A DNA stretch of 64,000 bases from Adiantum capillus-veneris. Its lineage: Eukaryota > Streptophyta > Polypodiopsida > Polypodiales > Pteridaceae. Numbering within the stretch: the first letter of the stretch is position 1; every line of letters begins with the position of its first letter. Under the pieces are notes generated by a model that searched no databases, was not told where the DNA came from, and was given only the letters and a program-made list of their open reading frames with translations. Shown here in pieces: positions 10,004 through 20,799 of this stretch. Position numbers and translations under genes: made by a program. Location of the stretch: NCBI GenBank assembly GCA_014529385.2, contig CM043942.1, positions 33,523,969 through 33,587,968 of the forward strand. The letters run 5' to 3'.

Positions 10004-11548
10004 CTGAAAGAAATTTTTGTAAGCTGTGACTGTCTCCCCCCTTTGAGGTCTCTGTAGGTGGCTGCAGAAGTGTGTCCCTATGTCTTTGTATCTCTAGCAA
10101 GTAGCGCCCCAAGTGTCTCTGATCTCGAGAGTGCATGATATCTAGGAAGGTAGGCTTCCCTCTGAATATGGCTTGTATCGGCCTCTGATATCCACGTAAG
10201 CTTTTGCATCTGCGAACAAAATGCTCTTCACCTCCTCTCTGCATACTCTACACACTCTCTCCTCCATGGGAATGTCATGAGCTCGCCCCACCTCGATCTC
10301 TAATCTGGGTGATAACACTTCGAGCTGACCTATGGCCACCCGTGAGCTGTGTGGCATACAGGTGTCCATATAGCATGGTCGTTGTATGAACCCGTCCTCC
10401 AGTTTGGTAAGAAAATGGTCTCTGTAGTGTGACATCTTCCGCTGGACAAGTCTATTTGATATAGAGATCCTGTCCAATCCCTATGTTTCTCTCACAACGT
10501 GAGAGATGAAGCTCGGGGGAGTCGATGGAGAGGTGGCAAACTCTCCAGGTCTTGGCAGTGTGCTCCGAACCATGCTCTAATCTATGTACCATGCTCTGTC
10601 GTATCCAGTTTCTGATATGTGTATAGCTCACTCAAATGCTCGTCGTGTGGGTCTGTCGGTTGGGAGCTCACTCTTTGGATGAAGCAGACCGTCTGGAAGA
10701 GTGCCTCCACTACCATGGGGGGTGGCAAGCTCTACCCTGATTATGTCCGTTGGCACTGTGGGCTTGCCTCGAAATAGGCGAGAAATCATATAGATCTATG
10801 GTCTCTCAATCCATGCCCATTGGCTATCTGTCAATCCGGGTGTCCACACAGTTGTTGCATACATTAGGTTGGAGTGATTAATGTGTTGAATAGCCACCCC
10901 TTTGTGCCTGATGGCATCTCCACTCTAGCATGGCCAATGCTGCATATCCTCTGGTGAGTCTGTCAGTGGCGGCCTGTGCCATGGAGAAGGGCCTTTGACT
11001 GCAAGTGAATGCGACTCCCAGGTAGATGTAGGCGGTGACCACCTCTATTGGTCCTGCTGCTGTTAATGTGGTTGCTCCTCTAACTACTCTGGAGGTGTGG
11101 AAGATCATGATCTTGGTTGTCCCAAGATTTAATGTGAGTCCCCTGTTTGTACAAAACTCATCCAAAGCTCTCAGATGGCTCTATAGGTCCTCTTGTGACT
11201 TCGAAATCAGTACAATGTCATCAACATATAGCATAATGTGGATTGTGGTACCTGCTATGTCTGCTCCTACCCCTCTCGCTCGTAGGATGTAGTCGGAGAT
11301 CTCGTCGATGTAGAGTCCGAAGAGGGTTGGGGAGAGGGGGCATCCTTGCTTTACACCAATGGTGCTAGCAATAGACTCTGACAGATTGCCTGGGCAACGA
11401 ACTCTCCTAAACTCTCATATAGAGAGCATAGATGGCCCATATCATCTCCGAAGGTATCCCCAAACTTGGAGTCGTTGAAAGAGCCTTTGCCGTGGGACGC
11501 TTTGCGGAAATCCACAAAGTAGCAGCAGTAAAGCCTCTTCTGGTTTGT
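10004..11548 (-). pseudogene. Non-LTR (LINE) reverse transcriptase fragment
   Basis: Minus-strand translations show LINE ORF2 parts in order. RT motif A, FVDFRKA, lies at 11499-11518. The catalytic YVDD lies at 11218-11229, followed by LDEFCTNRGLTLNLGTTK (11165 downward). A C-terminal zinc-like segment, ERVCRVC then HFVRRC, lies near 10190-10265. Frames change several times, so it is dead. The 5' side is cut by element 4 at 11549 and the 3' side by the LTR of element A at 10003, so it is older than both. LINE RT copies RNA directly at the target nick. The exact clade is not assignable by eye. Confidence 0.85.
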
Positions 11549-11623
11549 TGTCACAATCTGATGACGTGGCATGACCCTATGAGTTCCAACTTATAGGGTT
11601 CCATCTGACGGGGCCCTAGGGAC
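11549..11623 (+). repeat. First 75 bp of element 4 LTR
   Basis: Begins TGTCACAATCTGATGACG, like the other LTRs of this family. It ends with GGGAC, the target site duplicated by element 3, and continues at 17964. Confidence 0.8.
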
Positions 11624-12156
11624 TGTAACAGACTTGGACACTCCAAGTCAAGAATCAATCGCGACAGCACCAAATAACCACTTCAAAACAATTCACAGAT
11701 CACAATAGATTTGCACTGGCCCGGCGGAGTTCCGTGCCTAGAGATATTGGCCCCAAAGACTGGCGCCCCTTTCGGTATTTCTTTTTGTATTAATCAATCA
11801 TCAAAGTACAAGAGAGCGGTTAGGGTTTCACTCTCAGACTTTGCGTCCGGATGCTCTGAGAAGTGAGGCCCTTACCACTAATTTAAAGGTTACAAGGGAT
11901 GCCCAAAAGCAGAGCCCCAAAAGCTTTTAAAATCAAAAGCATCATTCTCTCTCTCTCTCTCTTAGAGAGTCTTTTTCTCTTTTTTTATAAAAAAAAAGCA
12001 AAATTCGCGTCGCTCTTCATTTTCTCAAAAAATTTTTATTTTTATTTTTATTTGCTTGATTTCCGGTTTTTGGCAGAAATTAGGGTTTGCAAGAATTTTA
12101 GGGTTTTTGGCAGAAATTAGGGGTTTTGCTATCCGCCACGTCATCACTTTGTGACA
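11624..12156 (-). repeat. 3' LTR of element 3
   Basis: 533 bp, TG...CA on the minus strand. It contains (CT)n near 11945-11962, a TATA-like run near 11985 and telo-box copies at its inner end. It is followed on the plus side by TACCCCCCTCTTGA, the reverse of the polypurine tract (12157-12170). Confidence 0.95.
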
Positions 12157-12762
12157 TACCCCCCTCTTGAAAGCATTGTAATCGACCGCGATTACGCTTG
12201 CAAAACCGACAAAAGCCATAAACCGTCTTAGCAGACACTGACTGTTAGTACCTAGGTACTAGGAACACACATCTAGCACATGTACAAAATCGACAGTCAC
12301 ATCACACGACATCACAGGACATCACTAGACATCACAGGACATCACATGACATTCAACATTCATTCGGATCTTAGACCATGATTTATCGGCAATGTAGCTA
12401 GCAATCACATCTAGATCCAATCGGGACCTCAACGATGTCCGATTGACTAACCCCTATTGCAACCATGTCTATTCGAGATCAATCAGACCAAAATGCTCCA
12501 ATCATTTCGTCTATCAGTTCCTGCACTCACAAGAAGTCAAGAACAAATCAATATCATTATCAGGAATTCCATTTCATAAAGTCATCCAGCAGAATACTGT
12601 CAGCTCTCAGTATCCCTGAAGCTCAAAGAGACATCAGTGACTTTAGTATCAAAATCGAGGCATCTGTTGACAAGGAAGCGGAGTAACTCCCCTCTTGTGC
12701 ATCCCACTGCACCCAATCTTCGGCCAAGCTGAGTTTCTGGGTTCCGTTTGGAGTAGACTATG
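12157..12762 (-). other. 3' untranslated region and polypurine tract of element 3
   Basis: No gene. Polypurine tract at 12157-12170 and a 10-bp ATCACAGGAC repeat block at about 12299-12358, matching element 1. Confidence 0.85.
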
Positions 12763-13804
12763 CTAAACCAAAACATCGAGGTAAAGTTTCACAATCTGAG
12801 GAGTATCTGCTAGGTCCTCCTCCTCCATCCACTTCGCATCAAATGCAGGAAAGTTCTTGAATTTAACCAAGAACCGCCTTCGGACTTTACCTTTCTTCGT
12901 ATTGTTATGTGCCAAAATCTGTTCAGGAACAAGGATCTCCTCGTTTTCTTCCACTTTGGGTTGCTCATCAGGCTCCCCATCATCAGGCACATCACCCTTA
13001 ACAGGTTTCAAGAGACTCACATGCAATGCATTGTGAATCCTCCAAGTATCTGGCAGTTTCAATCGAAAGGAGACATCATTTATCTTGTCAGTGATCTGGA
13101 AAGGTCCGTAGTATCGCATTCTAAGCTTTGGAAAAAGCCTCTCCTTTCCCTTTTTCTTTCGTAGGCGTGCCTTCTCAAAAGTAAGAGCACCCAATCATCC
13201 TCCTTCAGTTTCAAGTCGCGACGATGGCGATCCGCTGCCTTTTTCTGTCGTTCTTGAGACTCCTGCAAAGTCTCGCGAACCTTGGCAAAAGCCGTATCCA
13301 AATCTCGCGAATATTCATCCGCTTCAAATATCTAATCTGTCGTGCTCAGGAAGGATGGAACCTTCGTCTTCCCCGTCGAAGAGTGTATCGTGTTATTGTA
13401 GGCAAATTCCACCAAAGGTAAGTCCATTGAGTCTTTTGATCCGAGATACAAGACTTCAATAAATGTAAAACCACTGAATTGGCAATCTCAAATTGCCAGT
13501 CAGTCTGCAAGTGGAACGATGACGAGAACTGCAACCGCGTGCCAATGTTCTCCCAAATTGCCTTCCAAAACAAACTCATAAATCTAGGGTCTCTGTCGGA
13601 GACAATCGTCTTAGGCGTGCCATGTAATCGGAAAATCATCGTGATCATTCTGTATTCTCGGGAGATCAAAAAAAATGAAATCCATTTCAATACTTTCCCA
13701 GGGGCGGGTGGGTATGGGTAAAGGCTGTAGCAATCCCTATGCTTTATGCCTGTCAAACTTGACCTTCTGGCATACCAAGCAACTGCGCACAAACTCTTCC
13801 ACAT
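12763..13804 (-). pseudogene. pol: Integrase core and chromodomain-like tail of element 3
   Basis: On the minus strand 13804-13346 carries the core in broken frames: first Asp region near 13680, VSDRDP near 13580-13597, and a Glu within QFEIAN (QSEIAN in element 1) near 13488. The spacing between the two Asp residues is again about 29 residues, as in element 1. After frame damage, 13194-12763 encodes an intact C-terminal segment: LRMRYYGPFQI, LPDTWRIHNALHVSLLKP, an acidic linker and the chromodomain-like block (EQILAH ... FLVKFKNFPAFDAKWMEEED). It ends at the TAG at 12763-12765. This is better preserved than the same part of element 1. Confidence 0.87.
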
Positions 13805-15383
13805 CCTTCTTCAGTCTCGGCCCAAAGAAGTATCTCTCTACCCCCTTCATGGTGGTAGCAATGCCGCGGTGACCCGTAAAAGGTGGACAGTGGCATTCAG
13901 TCATAACCCTTTCCCTCAACGGCTGTGTAACGCACAACATAGTCTTTTTCATCAAGTAGCCTTCCCAAAGGGAGTATCCAGCTACTGTCTCCCCATCCCG
14001 TATCTGTGTGAAAATATCTGCAAAATCTGTATCTGTGGCATACTGATCGACCATATCCTCGAAGCTCCTATGATGTATCGCGGAAACAGCCATAACCAAC
14101 GGTTTCCGAGACAAAGCATCTGCCACCACATTCTTCTTTCCTTGCACATGGACAATGTGGAAGTGGAACTGTGACAAGATGTTCGCCCACCGCATCTGCT
14201 TTTCCGAAAGCTGCTTCAGTGACAAGAAGTAGCGCAAACTCTGATGGTCTGTAAAGACAGTAAAATCCGCTCCGAGTAGGTAATTCCGCCACTGAGTAAG
14301 AGCATGGATAACCGCCAATAGCTCTTTCTCATAAATCTGTGTTGTCATCTCCGGCTTAGAGAACAAACAGCTCTCGTAAGCTATGACATGGCATCAAGAC
14401 CGTACCCAGACTACGACCACAAGCATCACAATAATACTTCAAATGACTTTTGCAAGTCCGGCAAAGTCAAAACAGGTCCTGTAGTCAATTTCTCTTTCAA
14501 TGTTCGAAAGGCAGTCACCTCTGTGGGTCTCCACGAAAAAGGTACTCCTTTCTGTCTCAAGGTATGCAAAGGGGAAGCAACCTCTGCAAAGTTTCGTATG
14601 AACCGCCTGTAGTACGAACACAGTCCCAAGACGCTTCTAACTTCATGGACATTCCTCAAATCGGGCCAATCACGGATAGTCTCTATCTTGGCCGGGTCCA
14701 TTTGCACTCCTCCTGCTGACACAATGTGTCCCAAAAAGTGTATCTCTGGTAGGAAAAATTCACTTTTCTTTGCATTAATCACTAACGTGTGATCTCGTAA
14801 TGCGTGAAAAACTTGAAGCAGATGATCTCTGTGTTCTGCCTCATTCTTGGAGAAAACAATGATGTCGTTAAAGAAAGTGCCAACAAATAGCTTGTACTCT
14901 CGAAAAATCCAGTCTATCATCCGGTTAAAAGTCGCAGGAGCATTGGTTAAGCCAAAAGGCATCACCAAAAACTCAAATAACCCAAAAGTCATCCGAAAAG
15001 CTGTCTTGTAGACATCTCCTGGCGCTATCCTGATCTGATGATATCCACTCTTCAAGTCAATCCTGCTAAAGCACGAGGATCCCTGTAACTTGTCGAGTAT
15101 ATCATCGATCCTAGGAATCGGAAATCTGTTCTTGATGGTGATTTCGTTGAGAGTGCTATAATCGATGCACATTCTCCAAGATCCGTCTTTCTTCAAAAAC
15201 CAACAACACTGGAGAGCAATACGGTGAAGTACTAGGCTGGACAAGACCCTTTTCCAAGAGGTCTTTCACTGGGTTCATAATCTTTTCATTCTGTACTCGG
15301 CTCACACGGTAAGGTGGCTGATTCGGTGGCGTGCTTCCAGGTATCAGATCAATGGTCTTACCTTCAGGCCCTCTGGAAAACAA
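13737..15383 (-). pseudogene. pol: RT, RNase H and integrase N-terminus of element 3
   Basis: The minus-strand frames 15383-15156, 15244-14426 and 14366-13737 together match the 550-residue pol frame of element 1. RT motifs CIDYSTLN, RIDLKSGYHQI and MPFGLTNAP are present, but the catalytic box reads FFND instead of FFDD, which should abolish polymerase activity. Frameshifts lie near 15200 and 14400. RNase H keeps TDHQS and ADALSR. The integrase zinc module (H...H, CLVC) is present before the same TAG found in element 1. This copy therefore fails at polymerase and frame level. Confidence 0.9.
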
Positions 15384-15887
15384 TCGGCATGAGTGTGGAG
15401 AAAAATCTTGGTGTTCTTTTGATCAGGTCAAAACATATTCAACCTTTATCCATCGTTCAGTTCTCTCCCAAAAGAATGAGTAAGAAACTGAAGTTCATCA
15501 AGTACAATGTCTAAGCCCTTCATTTATCAAAGTCGCTTTCTTGGCCCGGTAGTCAACCACGGCGTAGTTCTTGTGGTACCAAGGGATCCTGAGTAGAACG
15601 TCACTCGCGTGCCTTGAACACCCCTGTCATTGCAAACAAAGTTTGCCAATGCTCGTTGTAATGGCAACATCCCATCCGGGTGCCAGTCGAACTACCTCTG
15701 TCTGTGGCATCAGTCTGTCGGACGTAATTCCAAATCGAGCCGCCAATTCCAAGTGAAAAGATGTTGGCCTTGGCTCCTTCAAAAGAGCTTCCTGATCCTT
15801 CACTTTGCCCCAAAAGCGGCAAAGTTTGTACTTTCATTCATTAGATTCCGTGCAGGTCTCACGCCATGTGGTATCAGTTCTGCTTTT
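15384..15887 (-). pseudogene. pol: Retropepsin remnant of element 3
   Basis: Minus-strand sequence parallel to 3201-3775 of element 1. A shifted frame reads FEGAKANIFS where a protease Asp-Ser/Thr-Gly would be expected, followed by LELAARFG-type sequence in another frame. The same active-site loss as in element 1 points to inheritance from a common source copy. Identification as protease is by position and weak similarity. Confidence 0.58.
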
Positions 15888-17449
15888 CTATTTGCCTTTT
15901 CTGCCACATTCCTCAGCTGCTCTTGAACTCTTAGACCTGTCGTCGTCTTTATCATTCTGTTCTTTCTGTGCCTTTTTAGGGCACTTCGTGGAGATATGTC
16001 CAGGTTCCCCGCATCCAAAGCACTTCCCCTCTCTGATGAAGCGAGCTCTCTCCTCAGGAGTAAGCTTGGGTCGTGCATCCTTTTTCTCTCGGTTGCTCTT
16101 TTTCTTTCTACTTTCATTCCCAGAAGTCTGTTCGGCTCGTTGTGTCATGGCCTCATCTATGGGGTAGGTCAGACTGCCAGAGTGAATGGCAAAGCCCCGC
16201 TTCGCATGACTCAACTCCTGAATAGAAGTTGACTTCTGTTCCAACCAGTGATCTCGGATCTCTGTAGGTAGACCCAAGGTAAATCGCTCAATCTGTTCTC
16301 TGAACGAGATCTTCTGGAATGAAGAGGCGGGTAGAAAAGAGCTCCAGAATCTTTCACAATAAGCATTGATTGTATCTTTCTTGGTCATCCGAAGATGGTT
16401 CCAAGCAGCTCGTACATCTCGTTCATATTCTTGCGTCAACCAAGAAGAAATAAAAAGCTTCTTAAATTTCAGCCATTTAACTGGCGCACTCTTGTTAAAA
16501 GAAGCGTGGACCACCAAGTACGAGCATTCCCCTTAAGGTAAGAGGTAGCTCTCCGAATCCTGGAGTGCTCTGAATAGCGTCCTCCCGCGAAAGCGATGTC
16601 AAACTGCTGTATAAAAGACAGCCTTTGAAGCATTTGAGTATCCTGAAAAGTATCATACTTGATCGAGTGGCCACCTTCCTTAAACTCTCAAACTTTCTTG
16701 CTTTTATCTTTGAGAAAGTCATACTGGTTGGCTTTGTAAAAATTCTTCTTTTTCGCATAAAACTTTCCGTCATCGGAATCTGAGTTGTCTGTAGACGAGT
16801 CCTCAGTAGAAGTGTCAGTCTATGGGCGAGATGTAGCCTTCTTTGCCTTTTTCTTGCCCTTTCCGAAGCTTTGTTTCTTGCTTTGCTTTTTACCTTTTCT
16901 GTCTTCTTCGCTCGAATCCGAGGAGCTAGAAGAACTATCAGAAGAAGAAGAAGAAGAACTGGGTACTCCTTCAAATCGAACACGCTTCTTTTGTTTCTTT
17001 GCCTTGTCAAAAGTCGATTGACAACCCAAATAACCCTGGAAAGTCAGTGCTTTTCTTCTGCTTTTTTGCCGTACTTTTTGGCTTTCTTTTGCGTGTCAAA
17101 AAGTTGAGCAATCCGTGCATCAACCACGTTCTCCAGTTCCTTCTCCGTATATTTTCTTGGAGGCAGAAGGTTTCTTGAGAGCGGGTTTCGGGAGTGTTCT
17201 TGTGGTTCTTTGCCACTCCATCCGTACCTCTTCCAAAGAGGTCTGGTTCATATATTTTGCCATCTTCGGGTCCTTGGCAAAATTGAGCATCATCTTTGTT
17301 GCATCGCCGATCAATTGACGACGCTCCATCTCTTGCTGCTCCGGCTGAGTAGCCCGAGGCGGGCCATACTCTCTGTCTGAATGTTCGTTGTGATCCCAGC
17401 CCGCATCTCCAGATGCAGAGGGAGTCGATTGATCATTGCTTGAAGCCAT
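15888..17449 (-). pseudogene. gag: gag of element 3
   Basis: The minus-strand ATG at 17449 opens MASSNDQSTPSASGDAGWDH and runs uninterrupted to about 17120, including IGDATKMMLNFAKDPK. Frames then shift through the Ser/Lys-rich linker (17029-16820) and the middle of the gag core. 16517-15888 is open again and contains WLKFKKLFISSWLTQEYERD, the rest of the core and a CCHC knuckle at 15982-16023 (CFGC...H...C), ending in a charged tail. It is the best copy of this gag family here and shows what element 1 lost near 1790. The structural capsid role is inferred from family. Confidence 0.88.
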
Positions 17450-17508
17450 AGGTGCCGCGGAAAAAAAAATTCGGGGATCGGATTTCCCGTAGAAGAGAAA
17501 TCGGCTGT

Positions 17509-17520
17509 GCTTTGATACCA
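17509..17520 (-). other. Primer-binding site of element 3
   Basis: The reverse complement reads TGGTATCAAAGC, one base different from element 1 (TGGTATCAGAGC). Confidence 0.9.
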
Positions 17521-17521
17521 C

Positions 17522-17958
17522 TGTAACAGACTTGGACACTCCAAGTCAAGAATCAACCGCGACAGCACCAAATAACCACTTCAAAACAATTCACAGATCA
17601 CAATAGATTTGCACTGGCCCGGCGGAGTTCCGTGCCTAGAGATATTGGCCCCAAAGATTGGCGCCCCTTTCGGTATTTCTTTTTGTATTAATCAATCATC
17701 AAAGTACAAGAGAGCGGTTAGGGTTTCACTCTCAGACTCTGCGTCCAGATGCTCTGAGAAGTGAGGCCCTCACCACTAATTTAAAGGTTACAAGGGATAA
17801 GCAAAATTCGCGTCGCTCTTTATTTTCCCTTTTTTTTTTTTGTTTTTAATAGCCTCCGCGATTTCCGGTTTTTGGCAAAAATTAGGGTTTGCAGGAATTT
17901 TAGGGTTTCTGGCAGAAATTAGGGTTTTTGCTGTCCGCCACGTCATCACTTTGTGACA
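17522..17958 (-). repeat. 5' LTR of element 3
   Basis: 437 bp. Same ends as the 3' LTR, but lacking about 100 bp around 17799, where GGGAT joins AAGCAAAATTCGCG directly. Flanked by GGGAC at 17959-17963. Confidence 0.93.
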
Positions 17959-17963
17959 GGGAC

Positions 17964-18433
17964 ACTAGGCAGTAAAAAACAAATTGGCTGCTGGCTGTAT
18001 GGACGCTGCAATCGCGCTAGCTGCTGACGCGGCAAAATGTATGGATTTTCGTAAATTGCTTTAACAGGCACAATTGTACAGATTTTCGCGAATAGCGTGG
18101 CTACTTTTTGGCCTACCGCTTTTGAGTTACTGCTTTAGGGGCTCTGCTTTTGGCATCCCTTTTAAGAACAAAAGGAACCCAAGGGCCTCACTCTGCAGAG
18201 CATCTGGACGTTGAGTCAAAGAGCAGAGGACCCTCGGGAGTTGTACTTTTGTCAAAGATTAATGCAAAAGAAATACCGAAAGGGGCGCTAGACTTTGGGG
18301 CCAATCTCTCTTTGCATGAAACTACGTTGGGACGTGACGACTCAACTTAACTGTGATTGATTTTGTGAAGTGTTCTAAGTGAATTCTCTCTCGTGTAGCG
18401 AAGATTCTAGACTTGGAGTGTAAGTTTGCTACA
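17964..18433 (+). repeat. Remaining part of element 4 LTR
   Basis: Continues from 11623 after removal of element 3. It contains AAATACCGAAAGGGGCGC and GGGGCCAAT blocks shared with the other LTRs and ends GTTTGCTACA. The rebuilt LTR length is about 545 bp. Confidence 0.82.
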
Positions 18434-18434
18434 A

Positions 18435-18446
18435 TGGTATCAAAGC
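18435..18446 (+). other. Primer-binding site of element 4
   Basis: TGGTATCAAAGC, one base after the LTR end. Confidence 0.9.
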
Positions 18447-18498
18447 TCAATCGATTTCTCTTCTACCGGGAGATCCTATCCCTTTTCTCGTGACACAC

Positions 18499-20092
18499 AT
18501 GGATTCAAGCAAGAATCAGGCGACTCCTCCGGCCACCTCGAAAACAGGAGGCGGTACGGAAACTTCAAGTGGATTAGTAGAGCATGAGTACGGGCCACCT
18601 CGGCCTATGCAATATCAGCTTATGGAGATGCAACGTCAACAATAGGTTGATGAGTGTGCAAAGCAGATGCTTCAGTATGCCAAGGATCCACAATATGCCA
18701 AATTTTTGACATGGCACCCAATGGATGAAGTGCACACTCATTGGCAGAAAGCCATTGGGTCACCAATAAAACCGACAATTAAGAAACCTCCTATTCCTAG
18801 GATCTTCACTGAAGAAGAACTTAATGATGTCGTCGAAAACCGAATCAACCAACTTTTAGACGTGAAGAAGCCATCGAAGAAGCAATTGAAGAAGCGCAAC
18901 AAGGGGACTGACTACCCCGGTTACTTGGGCCGTCAATCTTCTTTTGCAACTGCACGAAAACAGAAGAAGCATGTACCTTTCGAAGGACTACCCAATTCTT
19001 CTTCTTCTTCTTTTGACAGTTCTTCTAGCTCTTCCTCTTTCGACTCGAGCCAGGAGGACAAACAGGGCAAGAAGCAAAGCAAGAATCAAAGTTTTGGAAA
19101 GAACAAGAAAAAGGCAAAGAAGATCATATTTCGACCCGTCTCTGACAGTTCTATTGAGGAGTCATCCTCTGAAAGTTTGGACTCCGATGGTCATATTTTT
19201 ATGCAAAGAAGAAACACTTTCACAGAGCCAACCAATATGATTTCTCGAAGACGAGCAAAGAGACTAAGGAATTTAAAGAGGGTGAGCAGTCAATGAAATT
19301 TGAATCCTTTCCCGCTGTGACAGTTTGGACTCCGATGAAACACTTTTACAAAGCCAACCAGTATGATTTTCTCGAAGACGAGCAAAAAGATTAAAGAATT
19401 TAACGAGCGTGGACAATCAGTGAAATATGAATCCTTTTCCGGATTTTGAGATGCTCCCGAGGCTTTAGTTTTCATTCAGCAGTTTGACATAGCTTTCTGT
19501 GGAGGGCACTACCTAGAGCACTCCAAGATCAGGAGATCACCATCATTTTTGAAGGGAAATGCAGGATCATGGTGACCCACTCTTCTTTTGAGGAGAAAAG
19601 CCTCGACCAAGTGGTTAAAGTTCAAACGGCTCTTTATTTCTTCTTGGTTGACCCAGGAGTACGAACGAAATGTGAGAACCGCTTGGAACTATCTTCAGAT
19701 GACCAAGGGTGACACTTTGGATGCTTACTGTGAAAGATTTTGGGATTCTTTTCTACTGACCTCTTCGTTTAAGATCTCTTTCAAAGAGCAAATCGAGCGG
19801 TTTTGCTGTGGACTCCCTAAGGAGATATGAGATTACTGCTTTGAGCAAAAGTCTGAGTCCATACAACAACTGATGGGACATGCTAAGCGGGGATTCTCGA
19901 TACATTTGGGTAACCAGACCTACCCCATTGATGAAGTTTTGACACCAAGGACTGGACATAACTCAACAAACGACAATAGAAAGAAGAAGAAGCTCCAAAA
20001 AGAGAAGGATGGACGACCTTGATTGACCGAGGAACAGAGAGCAGACTACCTCAAAGAGGGGAAGTGTTTTGGTTGCGGGGATCAGGGACATA
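18499..20092 (+). pseudogene. gag: gag of element 4, cut at the zinc knuckle
   Basis: The ATG at 18499 starts MDSSKNQATPPATSKTGGG. A TAG at 18643 interrupts the same frame before QMLQYAKDPQYAKF. 18667-19296 is open and holds the Lys-rich linker and a poly-Ser block. A duplicated segment (19168-19442) and frameshifts follow. The gag core is readable at about 19460-19830 (FIQQFDIAF, WLKFKRLFISSWLTQEYERN). The last readable residues, KCFGCGDQGH near 20062-20091, are the first half of a CCHC knuckle, after which the LTR of element 5 begins. It is divergent from gag of elements 1 and 3 but collinear with it. Confidence 0.85.
19168..19442 (+). repeat. Imperfect tandem duplication in element 4 gag
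   Basis: Two copies, about 19168-19312 and 19318-19442, both run from AGTTTGGACTCCGATG to GAATCCTTT(C/T)CC with several differences. Confidence 0.8.
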
Positions 20093-20729
20093 TGTCACAA
20101 AGTGATGACGTGGCCGCCCGAGAGCAGAAACCCTAACCCTAAAAATATGCAAAAACCCTAACTGTTGGAACCCCTAAATGCTGCAAGAAACCCTAACCCT
20201 AAATTTGGGCATGACACGTGGCAGTAGTACGGACGTCTGCAAATTGCGGCGGATATTGCAGAAATTGATTTCTGCGGTAGATCTTGCTTTTGACAGTTTT
20301 TTTTTTATCCTGCTTTTTCCTACGCAAAGGATGGGAGAGAGAGAGAGAAGCTTCTGCTTTATTTTTGATGGGCTCAAGAGAGCTTGTGAGAGAAAGAGCC
20401 TTTGCTTTATTTTTAGGCTTTTGATTTTAAGCTTTTGGGGCTCTGCTTTTGGCATCCCTTGTAAACAAATAAATAAGTGGTTTGGGCTCCCACTCTGGAG
20501 AGCATCTGGACGCAGAGTCTGAGAGTGCGACCCAACCACTCTTGTACTTTGAACTCAGATTAATACAAAAGGAAATACCGAAAGGGGCGCCAGTCTTTTG
20601 GCCAATATCTCTAGGCATGGAACTCTGCCGGGCGAGTGTAAATCAAATTGTGAATTGTGAACTGTTTTGAAGTGGTTATTTGGTGTTGTCGCGGTAGATT
20701 CTTGACTTGGAGTGTCCAAGTCTATTACA
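20093..20729 (+). repeat. 5' LTR of element 5
   Basis: 637 bp. Telo-box-like AAACCCTAACCCTAAA blocks lie in the first 120 bp. Internal boxes are shared with LTRs of elements 1, 3 and 4. It ends GTCTATTACA. Confidence 0.88.
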
Positions 20730-20730
20730 G

Positions 20731-20742
20731 TGGTATCATAGC
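20731..20742 (+). other. Primer-binding site of element 5
   Basis: TGGTATCATAGC, a third variant of the Met-tRNA type site in this family. Confidence 0.85.
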
Positions 20743-20799
20743 GCGGCCGATTTCTCTTCTATGGGAAATCCGATCCCAATTTTTTGTTCCGCAGCACCT

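Larger units (their letters stand above)
11624..17958 (-). mobile_element. Element 3: complete Ty3/Gypsy chromodomain retrotransposon
   Basis: LTRs at 17522-17958 (5') and 11624-12156 (3') flank gag, protease remnant, RT/RNase H/integrase and a chromodomain-like tail in minus orientation. GGGAC at 11619-11623 and 17959-17963 is the target duplication. It inserted into the LTR of element 4. It is the same family as element 1 and shares with it the TAG before the integrase core, the shortened integrase core and the lost protease triad. Private damage includes FFND in RT and further frameshifts. The 5' LTR lacks about 100 bp present in the 3' LTR. Confidence 0.95.
11549..20092 (+). mobile_element. 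Element 4: Gypsy element, 5' portion, invaded by elements 3 and 5
   Basis: An LTR starting TGTCACAATCTGATGACG at 11549 is cut at 11623 by element 3 and resumes at 17964, ending GTTTGCTACA at 18433. The primer-binding site (18435-18446) and a decayed gag (from 18499) follow. The gag is cut inside its zinc knuckle at 20092 by element 5. Pol and the 3' LTR are absent from the window. It is a divergent relative of elements 1, 3 and 5, judged by LTR motifs (a CTCTGCTTTTGG box, AAATACCGAAAGGGGCGC) and gag sequence. By nesting it is older than 3 and 5. Confidence 0.85.

Noticed and set aside
11549-18433. Treating 17964-18433 as an independent solo LTR
   Set aside because: Removing element 3 with its GGGAC duplication joins it to 11549-11623, giving one LTR with a family-typical TGTCAC start.
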